64,000 nucleotides of DNA from CAVXXD01 sp963765625 (GCA_963765625.1 CAVXXD010000018.1:1-64000); one strand, 5' to 3'; positions 46,752 to 56,076 are shown, numbered from the stretch's first letter. Notes: generated from the letters alone by a model not told the origin. Numbers and translations: made by a program.

Positions 46752-48629
46752 GTGGCTTACGTATCCCTCTACAGGAAATGGCGCCCGCAGGATTTCGGGG
46801 AGATAGTCGACCAGAAATTCGTGGTCAGGACGCTCTCCAATGCCTTGAAGAACGGAAGGTTCACCCACGCCTATCTCTTCTCCGGGCCGCGCGGCACCGG
46901 CAAGACCTCCATCGCCCGCATCCTGGCCAAGGCGCTCAACTGCGAGCAGGGCCCCACGCCCAATCCCTGCAAGGTGTGTGAGAGCTGCCGGCGCATCGGC
47001 GACGGCAGCGCCATGGACGTCATCGAGATCGACGCCGCCTCCAACCGTGGAATCGACGATGTGCGCGAGCTGCGGGAAAAAGTGGCCTTCTCGCCCACCT
47101 CCTCCCGCATGAAGGTCTACATCATCGACGAGGTCCACATGCTCACCAACGAGGCCTTCAACGCCCTCTTGAAGATACTGGAGGAGCCCCCGGCCCACGT
47201 CGTCTTCGTCCTGGCCACCACCGAACCCCACAAGGTTCCCCCGACTATCGCTTCCCGTTGCCAGCCCTACGACTTCAAGCGGATTCCCACGCCGGAGCTG
47301 GCCCGCCACCTGGAGCACGTCGCCCGGGAGGAGGGCATAGAGCTGGAGAAGGACGGCGCCACCCTCATGGCCCGCGGTGCCCAGGGCTCGGTGCGTGACG
47401 CCCTGGTCTCCCTGGACCAGCTGGCTTCTTACGCGGAGGGGGCGGTGACGGCGGAGGCGGTGGCCGACTTTCTCGGGCTGGTGGAGGCGGACGCGCTGTA
47501 CGATCTATGCGACCTGGTTTCCAGGGGCGACGGCACCGGGCTGCTTCGCCTGGTGGGGCGGGTGGAGGAGAGGGGCAAGGACCTCACCCAATTCGCCCGG
47601 GGCGCTATCGAACACTTCCGGCACATCTTCATGGTCCAGAACACCGATGCCGAGCCCGAGTTCCTGGACCTGTCGGACGAGGAATATGAGACTTTGAAAC
47701 AGCAGGCGGACTCCCTGGACCCCCGCGCCGTCCCCGGGCACCTGCGTGTCCTGCAGGAGACGGTGGTGGAGATGAAGGCTTCGAGCTCGCCCCGCATGAT
47801 ACTGGAGATGGGACTGGTGCGCATGGCCCGCCCGGAAATGGAGCTATCCCCCGAGGCGTTGACCCTGCGTCTGGACAAGCTGGAAGAGAGACTGGACCGT
47901 CTGACCCTGGCGCCGGAGGCGCCGGTGTCCGTGGACGAACAGCGCTCCCCGGAACCGCCGGCCGCCGCGGCCAGAAAGCCCGCACCCCGACAGGCGCCTC
48001 CGGACAGGCAGGCCCCCGCGGCAGTGGAACCGGGCGAAGAAGGGATAGTAGATATCGTCACGGTCAAACGTGCCTGGTCCAAGGTGAGAGACAGGGTAAG
48101 AGAGAAGAACCGCTCCGTCCATGCCATGCTCCTGGACGGCATCCCGGCGGCGGTCAGGGGCGACCGTCTGCTGCTGCGTTTTCACGCGGAGTCGGAAGCC
48201 TCCTTTGACGGCATCAGCGAAGAAGCCAGGCGCCAGGTGGTGGAAGAGAGCCTGCGGGAGGTGTTGAGAGTGGACCTCAAGATGCAGCCCTTCCTGGAAG
48301 CGGGAGGGAGCGAAGCGACTCGAGCCCCCGCCCGCCTGGAGCCGCCGGCCCCGGCACGCAAGCCCGAACGGGCCTCGGCGAAGAAAGCCCCAGTGGAAGA
48401 GCCCGCCCCCATGGATGAACCTGCGCCCGCGGCGGCGCCCGAACCACCGTCCGCGCCCGCGGCGCTGCCGGCGGAAAAGGCAAAGGCCGAGCCTTCGCCC
48501 CCCGACCCCCGGAGGGGAGAGGCTTATGAGAAACGGGTGGTGCGCATGTTCAAAGACGCATTCAACGGGGCCGAGGTGGTGGAAGAAGCTCATCTGCAGC
48601 AACCGGAAGGTGAACACCTGCACGAGTGA
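46752..48629 (+). CDS. dnaX: DNA polymerase III subunits gamma/tau
   Basis: Clamp-loader ATPase, about 625 residues. It shows YRKWRPQDFGEIVDQ, Walker A FSGPRGTGKTSIAR, the four-Cys zinc module (Cys at CEQGPTPNPCKVCESC), Walker B VYIIDEVHMLT, the SRC motif TIASRC and clamp-loader domain III. The C-terminal third has an Ala/Pro/Glu-rich linker typical of tau. GTG 46752 follows GGGAGG; the open frame upstream runs through the SRP RNA and is not coding. I see no A-AAA-AAG slippery site, so a programmed frameshift to gamma is not supported. Confidence 0.96.
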   Translation: MAYVSLYRKWRPQDFGEIVDQKFVVRTLSNALKNGRFTHAYLFSGPRGTGKTSIARILAKALNCEQGPTPNPCKVCESCRRIGDGSAMDVIEIDAASNRGIDDVRELREKVAFSPTSSRMKVYIIDEVHMLTNEAFNALLKILEEPPAHVVFVLATTEPHKVPPTIASRCQPYDFKRIPTPELARHLEHVAREEGIELEKDGATLMARGAQGSVRDALVSLDQLASYAEGAVTAEAVADFLGLVEADALYDLCDLVSRGDGTGLLRLVGRVEERGKDLTQFARGAIEHFRHIFMVQNTDAEPEFLDLSDEEYETLKQQADSLDPRAVPGHLRVLQETVVEMKASSSPRMILEMGLVRMARPEMELSPEALTLRLDKLEERLDRLTLAPEAPVSVDEQRSPEPPAAAARKPAPRQAPPDRQAPAAVEPGEEGIVDIVTVKRAWSKVRDRVREKNRSVHAMLLDGIPAAVRGDRLLLRFHAESEASFDGISEEARRQVVEESLREVLRVDLKMQPFLEAGGSEATRAPARLEPPAPARKPERASAKKAPVEEPAPMDEPAPAAAPEPPSAPAALPAEKAKAEPSPPDPRRGEAYEKRVVRMFKDAFNGAEVVEEAHLQQPEGEHLHE

Positions 48630-48689
48630 TCCGCGGGCCCAGGCGGCGCGGGATGGATATTGGAACCGATCTGGACAGGTGGTGAAGAG

Positions 48690-49001
48690 ATGAATGGCAA
48701 CATGCAGAAGATGATGAAACAGGCGCAGCAGCTGCAGAGGAAGATGCTGGAGGCGCAGGAAGCGCTGGCGGAGGAGCAGGTAGAAGGCTCGTCCGGCGGC
48801 GGCATGGTCAAGGTGATCGCTGACGGCCAGCAGAACGTGCTGGGAGTGGCCATCAACCCCGAAGCGGTGGACCCGGAGGACGTGGAGATGCTGCAGGACC
48901 TGGTGCTGGCGGCAATCACCGACGCCCTGAAGAAATCGCGGGAGCTGGCGGAAGAGAAAATGGGCGCCTTCACCAAGGGGATGAAGATCCCCGGCATGTA
49001 A
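48690..49001 (+). CDS. ybaB: YbaB/EbfC nucleoid-associated protein
   Basis: A 103-residue protein with the family layout: a long N-terminal helix (QKMMKQAQQLQRKMLEAQEAL), then GSSGGGMVKVIADGQQNV, and a C-terminal helix ending KGMKIPGM. It binds DNA as a dimer. It lies between dnaX and recR, the conserved position. ATG 48690 follows AGGTGGTGA. Confidence 0.95.
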   Translation: MNGNMQKMMKQAQQLQRKMLEAQEALAEEQVEGSSGGGMVKVIADGQQNVLGVAINPEAVDPEDVEMLQDLVLAAITDALKKSRELAEEKMGAFTKGMKIPGM

Positions 49002-49032
49002 CTCTCGGACCAGAGCGAGCGAGGAGACAGAC

Positions 49033-49629
49033 TTGGATTTTACGCCGCCGGTAGACCGGCTCATCGCCGAGCTCGGCAAGCTGCCGGGCATCGGCCCCAA
49101 ATCAGCGCAGCGACTGGCCCTCCACCTGCTCAAGGTGCCCGCCCAGGAGGCGGAGGGGCTGGCCCGGGCCATAGTTGAGGCCAGGGAGAAGGTGCGCTTC
49201 TGCCGCTGCTGTTTCAACCTGAGCGAGGAAGAGCTCTGCCGGTTCTGCGCCGACGAACGCCGCGACCGCACCATGATCTGTGTCGTGGAGGAAGCCAAGG
49301 ACATCGTTCCCCTGGAACGCACCGCTGAGTTCCGCGGGCTATACCACGTGCTGGGCGGCGCCATCTCGCCCATCGACGGAGTGGGGCCGGAACAGCTGCG
49401 CATCCGGGAACTGATCGCCCGCGTGCGCGAAGGAGGGGCGCAGGAGATCATCCTGGCCACCAACCCCACGGTGGAGGGAGAGGCGACCATGCTCTACATC
49501 GCCAACCTGGCACGGGAAGAGGGGGTGCGCGCCAGCCGCCTGGCCAGCGGCCTGCCGGTAGGCGGGGACCTGGAATACGCGGACGAGATAACCCTGGGCC
49601 GCGCCCTGCGGGGGCGCTGCGAGATCTAA
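49033..49629 (+). CDS. recR: Recombination protein RecR
   Basis: A 198-residue protein of the RecFOR pathway. The helix-hairpin-helix reads LPGIGPKSAQRLALHLL, the zinc finger CRCCFNLSEEELCRFC, and the Toprim domain has ICVVEEAKDIVPLERT and TNPTVEGEATMLYIA. It ends SGLPVGGDLEYADEITLGRA, as in the family. TTG start at 49033 with GAGGAGA upstream. recF lies 25 kb away in this window, so both partners are present. Confidence 0.97.
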   Translation: MDFTPPVDRLIAELGKLPGIGPKSAQRLALHLLKVPAQEAEGLARAIVEAREKVRFCRCCFNLSEEELCRFCADERRDRTMICVVEEAKDIVPLERTAEFRGLYHVLGGAISPIDGVGPEQLRIRELIARVREGGAQEIILATNPTVEGEATMLYIANLAREEGVRASRLASGLPVGGDLEYADEITLGRALRGRCEI

Positions 49630-49711
49630 AAGCAAGAATCGGCGCGCGCAGCGCGTATGGTGTAAAATAATACCTCAAAAAGTCAAGTGGGAAGGAAGCA
49701 GGAAAGAAGCC

Positions 49712-50944
49712 ATGTCGCTGATCGTACAGAAATTCGGCGGATCCTCGGTGGCCGACACCGAAAAGATCAAGAGGGTGGCCGGCCGGGTCGTCGCCACCTC
49801 CGAAGCTGGAAACAGCGTGGTGGTGGTCATCTCCGCCCTCGGAGACACCACCGACCGCCTGGTGCGGCTGGCCGGGGAGATTTGCGACCGGCCACCCGAG
49901 AGGGAGATGGACATGCTCCTCTCCACCGGCGAGCAGGTCTCGGTGGCGCTGCTTTCCATGGCCATACACACCCTGGGCCGCGAGGCCATCTCCTTTACCG
50001 GGGCCCAGGTGGGGATAGTGACGGACAGCTCGCACACCAAGGCCAAGATCATCGACATCAAGGCGACGCGCATACTGGAAGAGATCTCCAGGAACAAGAT
50101 CGTGATCGTGGCGGGGTTCCAGGGCATATCCCTGGACGACCACATCACCACCCTCGGGCGGGGCGGCTCCGACACCACGGCGGTGGCGCTGGCCGCGGCC
50201 CTGGGCGCCGAGGTCTGCGAGATCTACACCGATGTCGAGGGCGTCTTCACGGCCGACCCGAGGCTGGTGCCGGACGCCCGGAAGCTCGACCACATCTCCT
50301 ACGACGAGATGCTGGAGATGGCCGCCACGGGAGCCAGGGTGATGCAGTCGCGCAGTATAGAATTCGGAAGGAACTACGGGGTGGTGATTCACGTGAGATC
50401 AAGCTTTTCCGACAAGGAAGGCACCTGGATAACGAATGAAGAGGACCGCATGGAGAAGGCCATAATCAGTGGCGTGACCCATGATGCCAGCGAGGCCAAG
50501 GTAACCCTGCAGGGCGTGCCTGACCGCCCCGGCATCTCGGCCCGGCTTTTCCGCCGGCTGGCCGACTCCAACATCAACGTCGACATGATCATCCAGAACG
50601 TCAGCGAGAACGCCCAGACCGATATCTCCTTCACCCTCGGCCAGGACGATCTGCCCCGGGCCAGGGAGATCCTGGGCGAGGTGGCGGCGGAAGTGGGCGC
50701 GCGCGGCTTCGACTGCGACGAAGACATCGCCAAGATCAGCTTGATCGGGGCGGGGATGAGGTCACATCCCGGAGTGGCGGCGGACATGTTCGGCGCCCTG
50801 GCGGACCTCAACATCAACATCGAGATGATCTCCACTTCTTCCATCAAGATCAGCATCGTGGTCCGGGCCGGCGACATGCAGAAAGCGGTCAACGCCATAC
50901 ATCAGCGTTTCGGCCTGGACAAGGGCGTGGTAATGCACGATTAG
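49712..50944 (+). CDS. lysC: Aspartate kinase
   Basis: The first step of lysine, threonine and methionine synthesis, phosphorylating aspartate. The 410-residue protein has the nucleotide site IVQKFGGSSVADTEKI, TTLGRGGSDTTAVALAAALG, and EIYTDVEGVFTADPR. Two C-terminal ACT domains (from about residue 265) include LQGVPDRPGISARLFRRLAD and VGAGMRSHPGVAADM-like sequence, so feedback control by lysine/threonine is expected. A hairpin (AGGCCC/GGGCCT, 50943-50959) lies between it and asd without a T-run. ATG 49712 follows GGAAGG. Confidence 0.96.
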   Translation: MSLIVQKFGGSSVADTEKIKRVAGRVVATSEAGNSVVVVISALGDTTDRLVRLAGEICDRPPEREMDMLLSTGEQVSVALLSMAIHTLGREAISFTGAQVGIVTDSSHTKAKIIDIKATRILEEISRNKIVIVAGFQGISLDDHITTLGRGGSDTTAVALAAALGAEVCEIYTDVEGVFTADPRLVPDARKLDHISYDEMLEMAATGARVMQSRSIEFGRNYGVVIHVRSSFSDKEGTWITNEEDRMEKAIISGVTHDASEAKVTLQGVPDRPGISARLFRRLADSNINVDMIIQNVSENAQTDISFTLGQDDLPRAREILGEVAAEVGARGFDCDEDIAKISLIGAGMRSHPGVAADMFGALADLNINIEMISTSSIKISIVVRAGDMQKAVNAIHQRFGLDKGVVMHD

Positions 50945-50986
50945 GCCCGCGGTGGGCCTTGAAACCCGATATTGGAGGAGAGGGGA

Positions 50987-52018
50987 TTGAAGGAATACAG
51001 TGTCGCAATAGCCGGCGCCACCGGCGCCGTGGGAGAGGCCATGCGCCTCATCCTGGAGGAACGCAGCTTCCCGGTGCGGGAGCTGAGGCTGCTTGCCTCC
51101 CATCGCTCGGAGGGAAAGGTGCTCACCTTCCGGGGCGAAGAACTCAAGGTGGAGGTTCTCAAGGAAGATTCTTTCAAGGGGATAGACCTGGCCCTCTTCT
51201 CGGCCGGGGCATCGCGGTCGCTGGAGTTCTCTCCCCACGCCGTTAACGCGGGGGCCCTGGTGGTCGACAACTCCAGCGCCTTCCGCATGGACGCCGGTGT
51301 GCCCCTGGTGGTGCCGGAGGTCAACCCGGCCGAGGTCTTCAACCATAAGGGCGTTATCGCCAACCCCAACTGCTCGACCATCCAGATGGTGGTAGTCTTG
51401 AAGCCCCTGCACGACAAGTGGGGCCTGACCAGGGTCATCGTCTCCACCTACCAGGCCGTCTCCGGCACCGGCCGGAACGCCGTGGCCGAGCTGGAGCAAC
51501 AGATAAAGGACATGGAGGCGGGGCTGGAGCCCCGTGCCGAGGTTTACCCTCACCGTATCGCCTACAACTGCCTGCCGCAGATCGACGTCTTCGCGGACGG
51601 CGGGTACACCAAGGAAGAGTTGAAGATGGTCAACGAGACCCAGAAGATCATGGGCCTGCCCGGACTACCGGTCACCGCCACCACCGTGCGGGTGCCGGTT
51701 AAAGTCGGTCATTCCGAGTCGGTCTACGCGGAGTTCGCTTCGGAGGTCGGGGTGGAAGAAGCCTGGGCCGTGCTCAAGGACGCCCCCGGAGTTGTGGTCG
51801 AGGACGACCCGTCCGCCGGCCTCTACCCGCTGTCCATACGGGCGGCGGGAACCGATCCCTGCTACGTGGGGAGGATCCGCCGCGACATCTACAACTCCAA
51901 CGCCCTCAACCTCTGGGTGGTTGCGGACAACCTTCGCAAGGGGGCCGCGCTCAACGCCGTCCAGATCGCCGAGATCTGGGCCGCGGGGCCGGATGGGGGA
52001 GGAAGCCATCCCGCATAG
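50987..52018 (+). CDS. asd: Aspartate-semialdehyde dehydrogenase
   Basis: Second step of the aspartate family pathway: NADPH-dependent reduction of aspartyl phosphate. The 343-residue protein starts with the Rossmann motif VAIAGATGAVGEAMRLIL, has VVDNSSAFRMD, and the catalytic Cys in IANPNCSTIQMVVVLKPL. The substrate-binding segment is STYQAVSGTGRNAVAELEQQ. TTG at 50987 is chosen because GGAGGAGAGGGG lies directly before it. Co-transcribed with lysC. Confidence 0.96.
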   Translation: MKEYSVAIAGATGAVGEAMRLILEERSFPVRELRLLASHRSEGKVLTFRGEELKVEVLKEDSFKGIDLALFSAGASRSLEFSPHAVNAGALVVDNSSAFRMDAGVPLVVPEVNPAEVFNHKGVIANPNCSTIQMVVVLKPLHDKWGLTRVIVSTYQAVSGTGRNAVAELEQQIKDMEAGLEPRAEVYPHRIAYNCLPQIDVFADGGYTKEELKMVNETQKIMGLPGLPVTATTVRVPVKVGHSESVYAEFASEVGVEEAWAVLKDAPGVVVEDDPSAGLYPLSIRAAGTDPCYVGRIRRDIYNSNALNLWVVADNLRKGAALNAVQIAEIWAAGPDGGGSHPA

Positions 52019-52760
52019 GCCGCCGCCCCACCGTGCCGCCCTGGATACCTGGGGCAGGATGGGTCCCCGGGAGGAGCGCTGGAACGCGACGGGCTGGGGC
52101 ACGGGAGCGAGCCTTGCCGTCCTGGCTGCCGTCTTCCTGGCCTATTACGCCATAACCCTGATCCTGGCCACTGCTTTCGACCTGGACCCGGTGGGCCTGT
52201 CTTTCGTGACCTACATCCTGGTGATGGCCCCGCTCCTGGCGGCGGGGGCTTTTCTGCTCGCCCGTCATGCCGGGCAGGGCCGCCGGGAATTGGGCCTGGT
52301 GGCCGCGCAGCCCGGCCGGCTACTCCGGTGGGGGGTACTGGGAGGGCTGACCGGCCTGGCCGGCAACTACGGCCTCTTCATCCTGCTTTACCTGCTGATA
52401 TGGGTTGTCAGCGGTAGACAGCTCTCCAGTCCGGATGCCGAGACCGTGAACTCCCTCAGCCGTTTTCACCAGGTGCTGGCCATTGTGGCCACCGGCGTCC
52501 TGGCTCCCGTATGCGAGGAGCTCTTCTTCCGGGGCGCCCTCTACACGGCCATGCGCAAGGGCCTCGGCCGGAACCGCGCCCTGATTTTCAACGCCCTGGT
52601 CTTCTCCCTGCTCCACTTGAAGTGGCAGGGGCTGCTCTCCCTTTTCGCCCTGGGCCTGATCTTCGCCTACCTCTATGAGGAGACCGACTCTATCTTTCCC
52701 TGCATGTTGGCCCATGCTATAAACAATATCGTGGTGTTGCTGGTGATATTCCTGGCCTGA
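51993..52760 (+). CDS. CPBP (Abi) family membrane protease-like protein
   Basis: A polytopic protein of 255 residues (or 233 from ATG 52059). The CPBP motifs are present: EELFFRGALY (EExxxR), FSLLHLK (FxxxH) and HAINNIV (HxxxN-type), with membrane helices around them. These proteins are glutamyl-type intramembrane proteases related to Rce1, linked in some bacteria to prenyl processing or bacteriocin self-immunity. If ATG 51993 is used, the gene overlaps asd by 26 bases. A second CPBP gene follows 14 bases downstream. Confidence 0.88.
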   Translation: MGEEAIPHRPPPHRAALDTWGRMGPREERWNATGWGTGASLAVLAAVFLAYYAITLILATAFDLDPVGLSFVTYILVMAPLLAAGAFLLARHAGQGRRELGLVAAQPGRLLRWGVLGGLTGLAGNYGLFILLYLLIWVVSGRQLSSPDAETVNSLSRFHQVLAIVATGVLAPVCEELFFRGALYTAMRKGLGRNRALIFNALVFSLLHLKWQGLLSLFALGLIFAYLYEETDSIFPCMLAHAINNIVVLLVIFLA

Positions 52761-52774
52761 TCACGGGGGTCCCG

Positions 52775-53878
52775 ATGGTATACGATGCTTCACGCCCGCC
52801 GTTCTGCTCCCGCCATGCCGGAAGAAGAGCCCGGGCCGTCTGCGTGCAGTGCGGCGGGTACGTCTGCGAGGAGTGCCTGCGGGAAGCCAGCCAAGGGGTC
52901 CTCTGCCCCGACTGTGCCGGCGGGCCCGAAGCAAAGGCCCCGACCGCTGCCGGAAAGCGGGAGAAGCCCCAGGCGCCGCGCGGCTGCTGCGCCTATCACC
53001 CGGACGAACACGCGGCTGCCAGATGTTCGCATTGCGGAACGCCCATCTGCCACGACTGCCGCAAGGACGCGGCGGGTAAGCCGCTGTGCCCCGACTGCTA
53101 CGGCTTCCTGTCCACGGACGGGACGCGGCGGCCGCCTGCCGCAGCCCCTCTTCCCAGGCCCGCCCGCCCGCCCGCGGTTTTATCCACTTCGGCGGTGGTC
53201 CAGTGGAAACTCTGGCCCGGCCTGGTCTTTATGCCTCTTCCTTTCCTGCTGGAGTTCCTGATCACCTGGATGGTCAACCAGGGGGGGAGGGCGAGCCTGG
53301 GGGCTTCGGTCTTCTTCCTCTCCACCATTCTCTATGCGTCCCTGCTGGCTTTCGCCGCATGGCAGGTGGGGGGGGAGCCGGGAGGGCTGGAGCGGCTGGG
53401 AATCACCACCCGGAACCTCAAGGCCGGCCTGTCGTGGGGGGTCCCGGCGGGGCTGGCAACCTACGGGTTGACCGCGCTCTCCCTGTTCGTTTCGGTCCAC
53501 CTGCTGGAAAACTGGGGATGGATCGAGAGCTGGCTCAGGGGCTTGCGCGAGATAAACGTCAGTGCCGACGTCAGCCGGGTGGACCTGCTGGTCACTTTTG
53601 TGGTGGTAGTGCTCATAGGCCCGGTGTGCGAGGAGGCTTTCTTCCGGGGCTATCTCTATCCACCCATGCGCCGGGAACTGGGAATGGCCGCCGGCATAGC
53701 CCTGAACGCCGCCCTCTTCGCGCTGGTCCATTTCAGCCTGTTCGGGCTGCTCTCAAGGGCGGCCGCGGGGTGCGTCTTCTGCTATCTCTACGAGCGCACG
53801 GACACCCTCGCCGCTCCGGTGGCCGCGCACATGATCAACAACCTCGCCGCTTTTCTGCTCCCCATCGTCAGCATGTGA
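52775..53878 (+). CDS. CPBP membrane protease with two N-terminal B-box-like zinc fingers
   Basis: A 367-residue fusion. Residues of about 9-49 and 70-108 are two B-box-like zinc modules (FCSRHAGRRARAVCVQC, VCEECLREASQGVLCPDC; then YHPDEHAAARCSHC, PICHDCRKDAAGKPLCPDC). A Pro/Ala-rich linker leads to a CPBP domain of about seven helices with EEAFFRGYLY, FALVHFSLFG and HMINNLAAF. The zinc modules would face the cytoplasm and may recognise a partner or substrate. It sits directly after another CPBP gene. The function is unknown. Confidence 0.85.
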   Translation: MVYDASRPPFCSRHAGRRARAVCVQCGGYVCEECLREASQGVLCPDCAGGPEAKAPTAAGKREKPQAPRGCCAYHPDEHAAARCSHCGTPICHDCRKDAAGKPLCPDCYGFLSTDGTRRPPAAAPLPRPARPPAVLSTSAVVQWKLWPGLVFMPLPFLLEFLITWMVNQGGRASLGASVFFLSTILYASLLAFAAWQVGGEPGGLERLGITTRNLKAGLSWGVPAGLATYGLTALSLFVSVHLLENWGWIESWLRGLREINVSADVSRVDLLVTFVVVVLIGPVCEEAFFRGYLYPPMRRELGMAAGIALNAALFALVHFSLFGLLSRAAAGCVFCYLYERTDTLAAPVAAHMINNLAAFLLPIVSM

Positions 53879-53956
53879 ACGAAAGGGCGGCCACGGGCTG
53901 CCTAAAAGGAAAACGGGATGGCGGGGAGAAGACTAGTTAGAGCCTGGAGGTAAACG

Positions 53957-55456
53957 ATGAGATGTCCGGAATGTGGTGAGGAAAACCCCGCCCAGGCGAT
54001 GTTCTGCATGATCTGCGGGACCCGCTTTTCTAAACAGGGCAGCCAGCGGCAGGGGGTCGGAGAGGCGCTCCGTCCCGCGACGCCGGTGCCCGAACCGACG
54101 CCGCCCGCCCACTGGGAGAGAGGGAATGGCCGGGACGATGCCCCTCTGCCATTACGCCCCGGTCCTCCCGAAGGCATGAGGGCCGGAGGGGAAGCGTCCG
54201 TATTCAGGCCGCCTGTCTCGCCGCCGCCTACTCCCGTGACGCCGACCCCGCCCGCGGCGCCCGACAAACCGCGCCTGCCGGGATTTCTGCTGGAACAGGA
54301 AGGCACCGGGGCTTCTCCTCTACCGATCATGCAGGTCACCCCGCCTCCTCCCCCGGTCCAGCCCGTGACCCCGGCCACCATGGTCCCGGAAGAACCCCTG
54401 CCTTCCCCCCAGGCCACCATTCCGCTCCACCCCTCGCTCGGCTTGCCCGTGGAAAAACTCGCGGCGACGTTCCCGTCCGAAAGGCCTACCACCCCCATGG
54501 CGCCCGTGGGCGCGGCCCCGGCCGGGGCTCCCCGGGCAAGCGACAGGGTGGTCTGCCCCCAGTGTTACGCCCAGAACTCCAGCGGCAACCTGCACTGTCA
54601 GGAGTGCGGCTCGGTGCTGCCGAGCATACTCACCGGAGCCACTCGTGCCATGGCCCCTCCCGCACAATCGTCCCCGGGCCTGGTGCCCGCGGCTGTCTCC
54701 CCCGGGGTGGTGCCGCCCCCGATCTCGCCGCCACAAGCACCTCCGCCCCAGGTTACCGTGGTCATGCCCGCACAGCCAGCCCAGGCGCAGTATGCGAGGC
54801 AGGCACCGGCAAAGGCGCCACGGGCCAACGGCTTCGGCCCAGCCGACTTCCTGGCCATCTTCGCGATACTCGCCCTGGGAGCGGCCATCAGCCCGCTGTT
54901 CAAATGGATGGAAGGGGCAGACTTCACCGCCTTCAGCTTCCAGGGCGTAAACAACCCCGGCGGTCCCGCCCTTCTTCCCTATGCCGGGACGGAGTGGCTG
55001 ACGGTGGGGGTTATTGCCGCGGTGGCCCTGGGCCTGGCCCTGGTCTTTCTGCTGGCCCGGGTGGGACGAGGGCCCATGTTCCTGCTGGCGGGATGGCTGG
55101 CCCTGGCCCCCTTTATATACCTGGCCATCCAGGGCTTTCTGCCCCTGCGTGTCCAGGGGCTCGAGCTACAGGGGGCCCCTGGTTTCAACGCCATGTTCTT
55201 CGGCGGCGGCCCCACCGGGCAGGCCGCCCTCACGCCCGCCATCTGGCTGATGACTGGAGCGGGCGCGTTCCTTCTGGTGGCCGGGTTCCTGGCTCCTCCG
55301 CGCGGCTGGGGCAGGCTGATGACCTTCTTCATCTTCGGCCTGGTCGTGGGCGGGCTGGTCTTCTTCTGCGCCATCGCCTACAGCTGGAACCTGTTCATCC
55401 CCAAGTCCCTGGTGGAGTTGCTGAGCGTGTTCCCGCGGGCGGTGCCCCTTTGTTGA
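53957..55456 (+). CDS. Zinc-ribbon, proline-rich membrane protein of unknown function
   Basis: A 499-residue protein. It starts with a zinc ribbon (MRCPECGEENPAQAMFCMIC), has about 150 residues of Pro/Ala-rich low complexity, then a second ribbon (VCPQCYAQNSSGNLHCQEC) near residue 200, and another Pro-rich stretch. The last 180 residues hold four membrane helices (ADFLAIFAILALGAAISPLF, LTVGVIAAVALGLALVFLL, FLLAGWLALAPFIYLAI, and two near the end). GGAGG at 53946-53950 sets the ATG. No known family is recognised; a membrane sensor or scaffold is possible. Confidence 0.72.
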   Translation: MRCPECGEENPAQAMFCMICGTRFSKQGSQRQGVGEALRPATPVPEPTPPAHWERGNGRDDAPLPLRPGPPEGMRAGGEASVFRPPVSPPPTPVTPTPPAAPDKPRLPGFLLEQEGTGASPLPIMQVTPPPPPVQPVTPATMVPEEPLPSPQATIPLHPSLGLPVEKLAATFPSERPTTPMAPVGAAPAGAPRASDRVVCPQCYAQNSSGNLHCQECGSVLPSILTGATRAMAPPAQSSPGLVPAAVSPGVVPPPISPPQAPPPQVTVVMPAQPAQAQYARQAPAKAPRANGFGPADFLAIFAILALGAAISPLFKWMEGADFTAFSFQGVNNPGGPALLPYAGTEWLTVGVIAAVALGLALVFLLARVGRGPMFLLAGWLALAPFIYLAIQGFLPLRVQGLELQGAPGFNAMFFGGGPTGQAALTPAIWLMTGAGAFLLVAGFLAPPRGWGRLMTFFIFGLVVGGLVFFCAIAYSWNLFIPKSLVELLSVFPRAVPLC

Positions 55457-55520
55457 ACGGCGCACAGGGCAACCCCCCCCTCATACCGCTCTCGCTTGGT
55501 CGACAGAAAACAGCTATTGA

Positions 55521-55548
55521 TTGACGGCAGGGACAGGTGTCGTATAAT
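55521..55548 (+). promoter_or_regulatory. Promoter of the marR-macAB-like operon
   Basis: TTGACG (55521-55526) and TATAAT (55543-55548) with a 16-base spacer. The AT-rich leader after it includes a short inverted pair TTAC-ACAAA-GTAA, a candidate operator for the MarR protein encoded next. Confidence 0.75.
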
Positions 55549-55617
55549 AAAACTTAGCGTTACAAAAGGTTAATTACACAAAGTAAATTTCTTACGCGGT
55601 TTACAGCAAGGAAGGAC

Positions 55618-56067
55618 ATGAACAAAAAAACTGCCGAGACATATGCCGAGCAGATGAACAACATAATCCCCAACTTCATTCGGGCTGCCAGGAATCAGGA
55701 GGCCCGGCGGATCGCCAAATATTCGCTGACGCTCCCGCAGTTCTACGTCATAAATTCCCTGAACGAAAACGGGCCGTCCATGATGAGCGTGGTGAGCGAG
55801 GAACTAGGGCTGACGCTGGGAACGCTGACCGGGATCATCGACCGGTTGGTCCGGGACGACCTGGTGGAAAGGTGTCCGGACGAGCGGGATCGCCGCGTTG
55901 TCCGCGCCAGGCTAACCCCCAAAGGAGAAAAACTCATTGCCCGAATCAACCGGGAAAGGGTAGAATCGCTATCAGAGCGACTCGAAAAAATGGACGAGAA
56001 GGAAATCGCCATCTTCTCAGAACTGCTTGAAAGGGTGGGAGCGCGGTTCGCAAACGGCGATATCTAG
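55618..56067 (+). CDS. MarR family transcriptional regulator
   Basis: A 149-residue winged-helix regulator. The DNA-recognition part reads SMMSVVSEELGLTLGTLTGIIDRLVRDDLVERC, followed by the wing DERDRRVVRARLTPKGEKL, the canonical MarR signature. Dimerisation helices lie at both ends. It precedes the exporter genes by ten bases, so it probably controls its own operon and is released by a compound the exporter removes (inference from the usual arrangement). Confidence 0.95.
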   Translation: MNKKTAETYAEQMNNIIPNFIRAARNQEARRIAKYSLTLPQFYVINSLNENGPSMMSVVSEELGLTLGTLTGIIDRLVRDDLVERCPDERDRRVVRARLTPKGEKLIARINRERVESLSERLEKMDEKEIAIFSELLERVGARFANGDI

Positions 56068-56076
56068 GAGGAGCTA

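Noticed and set aside
48000..48629. Programmed frameshift site in dnaX (tau to gamma)
   Set aside because: I looked for an A-AAA-AAG slippery run with a downstream hairpin and found none.
47844..49490. 548-residue open frame on the minus strand
   Set aside because: It lies antisense across dnaX, ybaB and recR, all of which have clear motifs; His/Arg/Gly-rich shadow.
50387..50402. Third parS-like site (TGATTCACGTGAGATC)
   Set aside because: It matches parS at only 12 of 16 positions, lies inside lysC coding sequence, and its core palindrome is imperfect.
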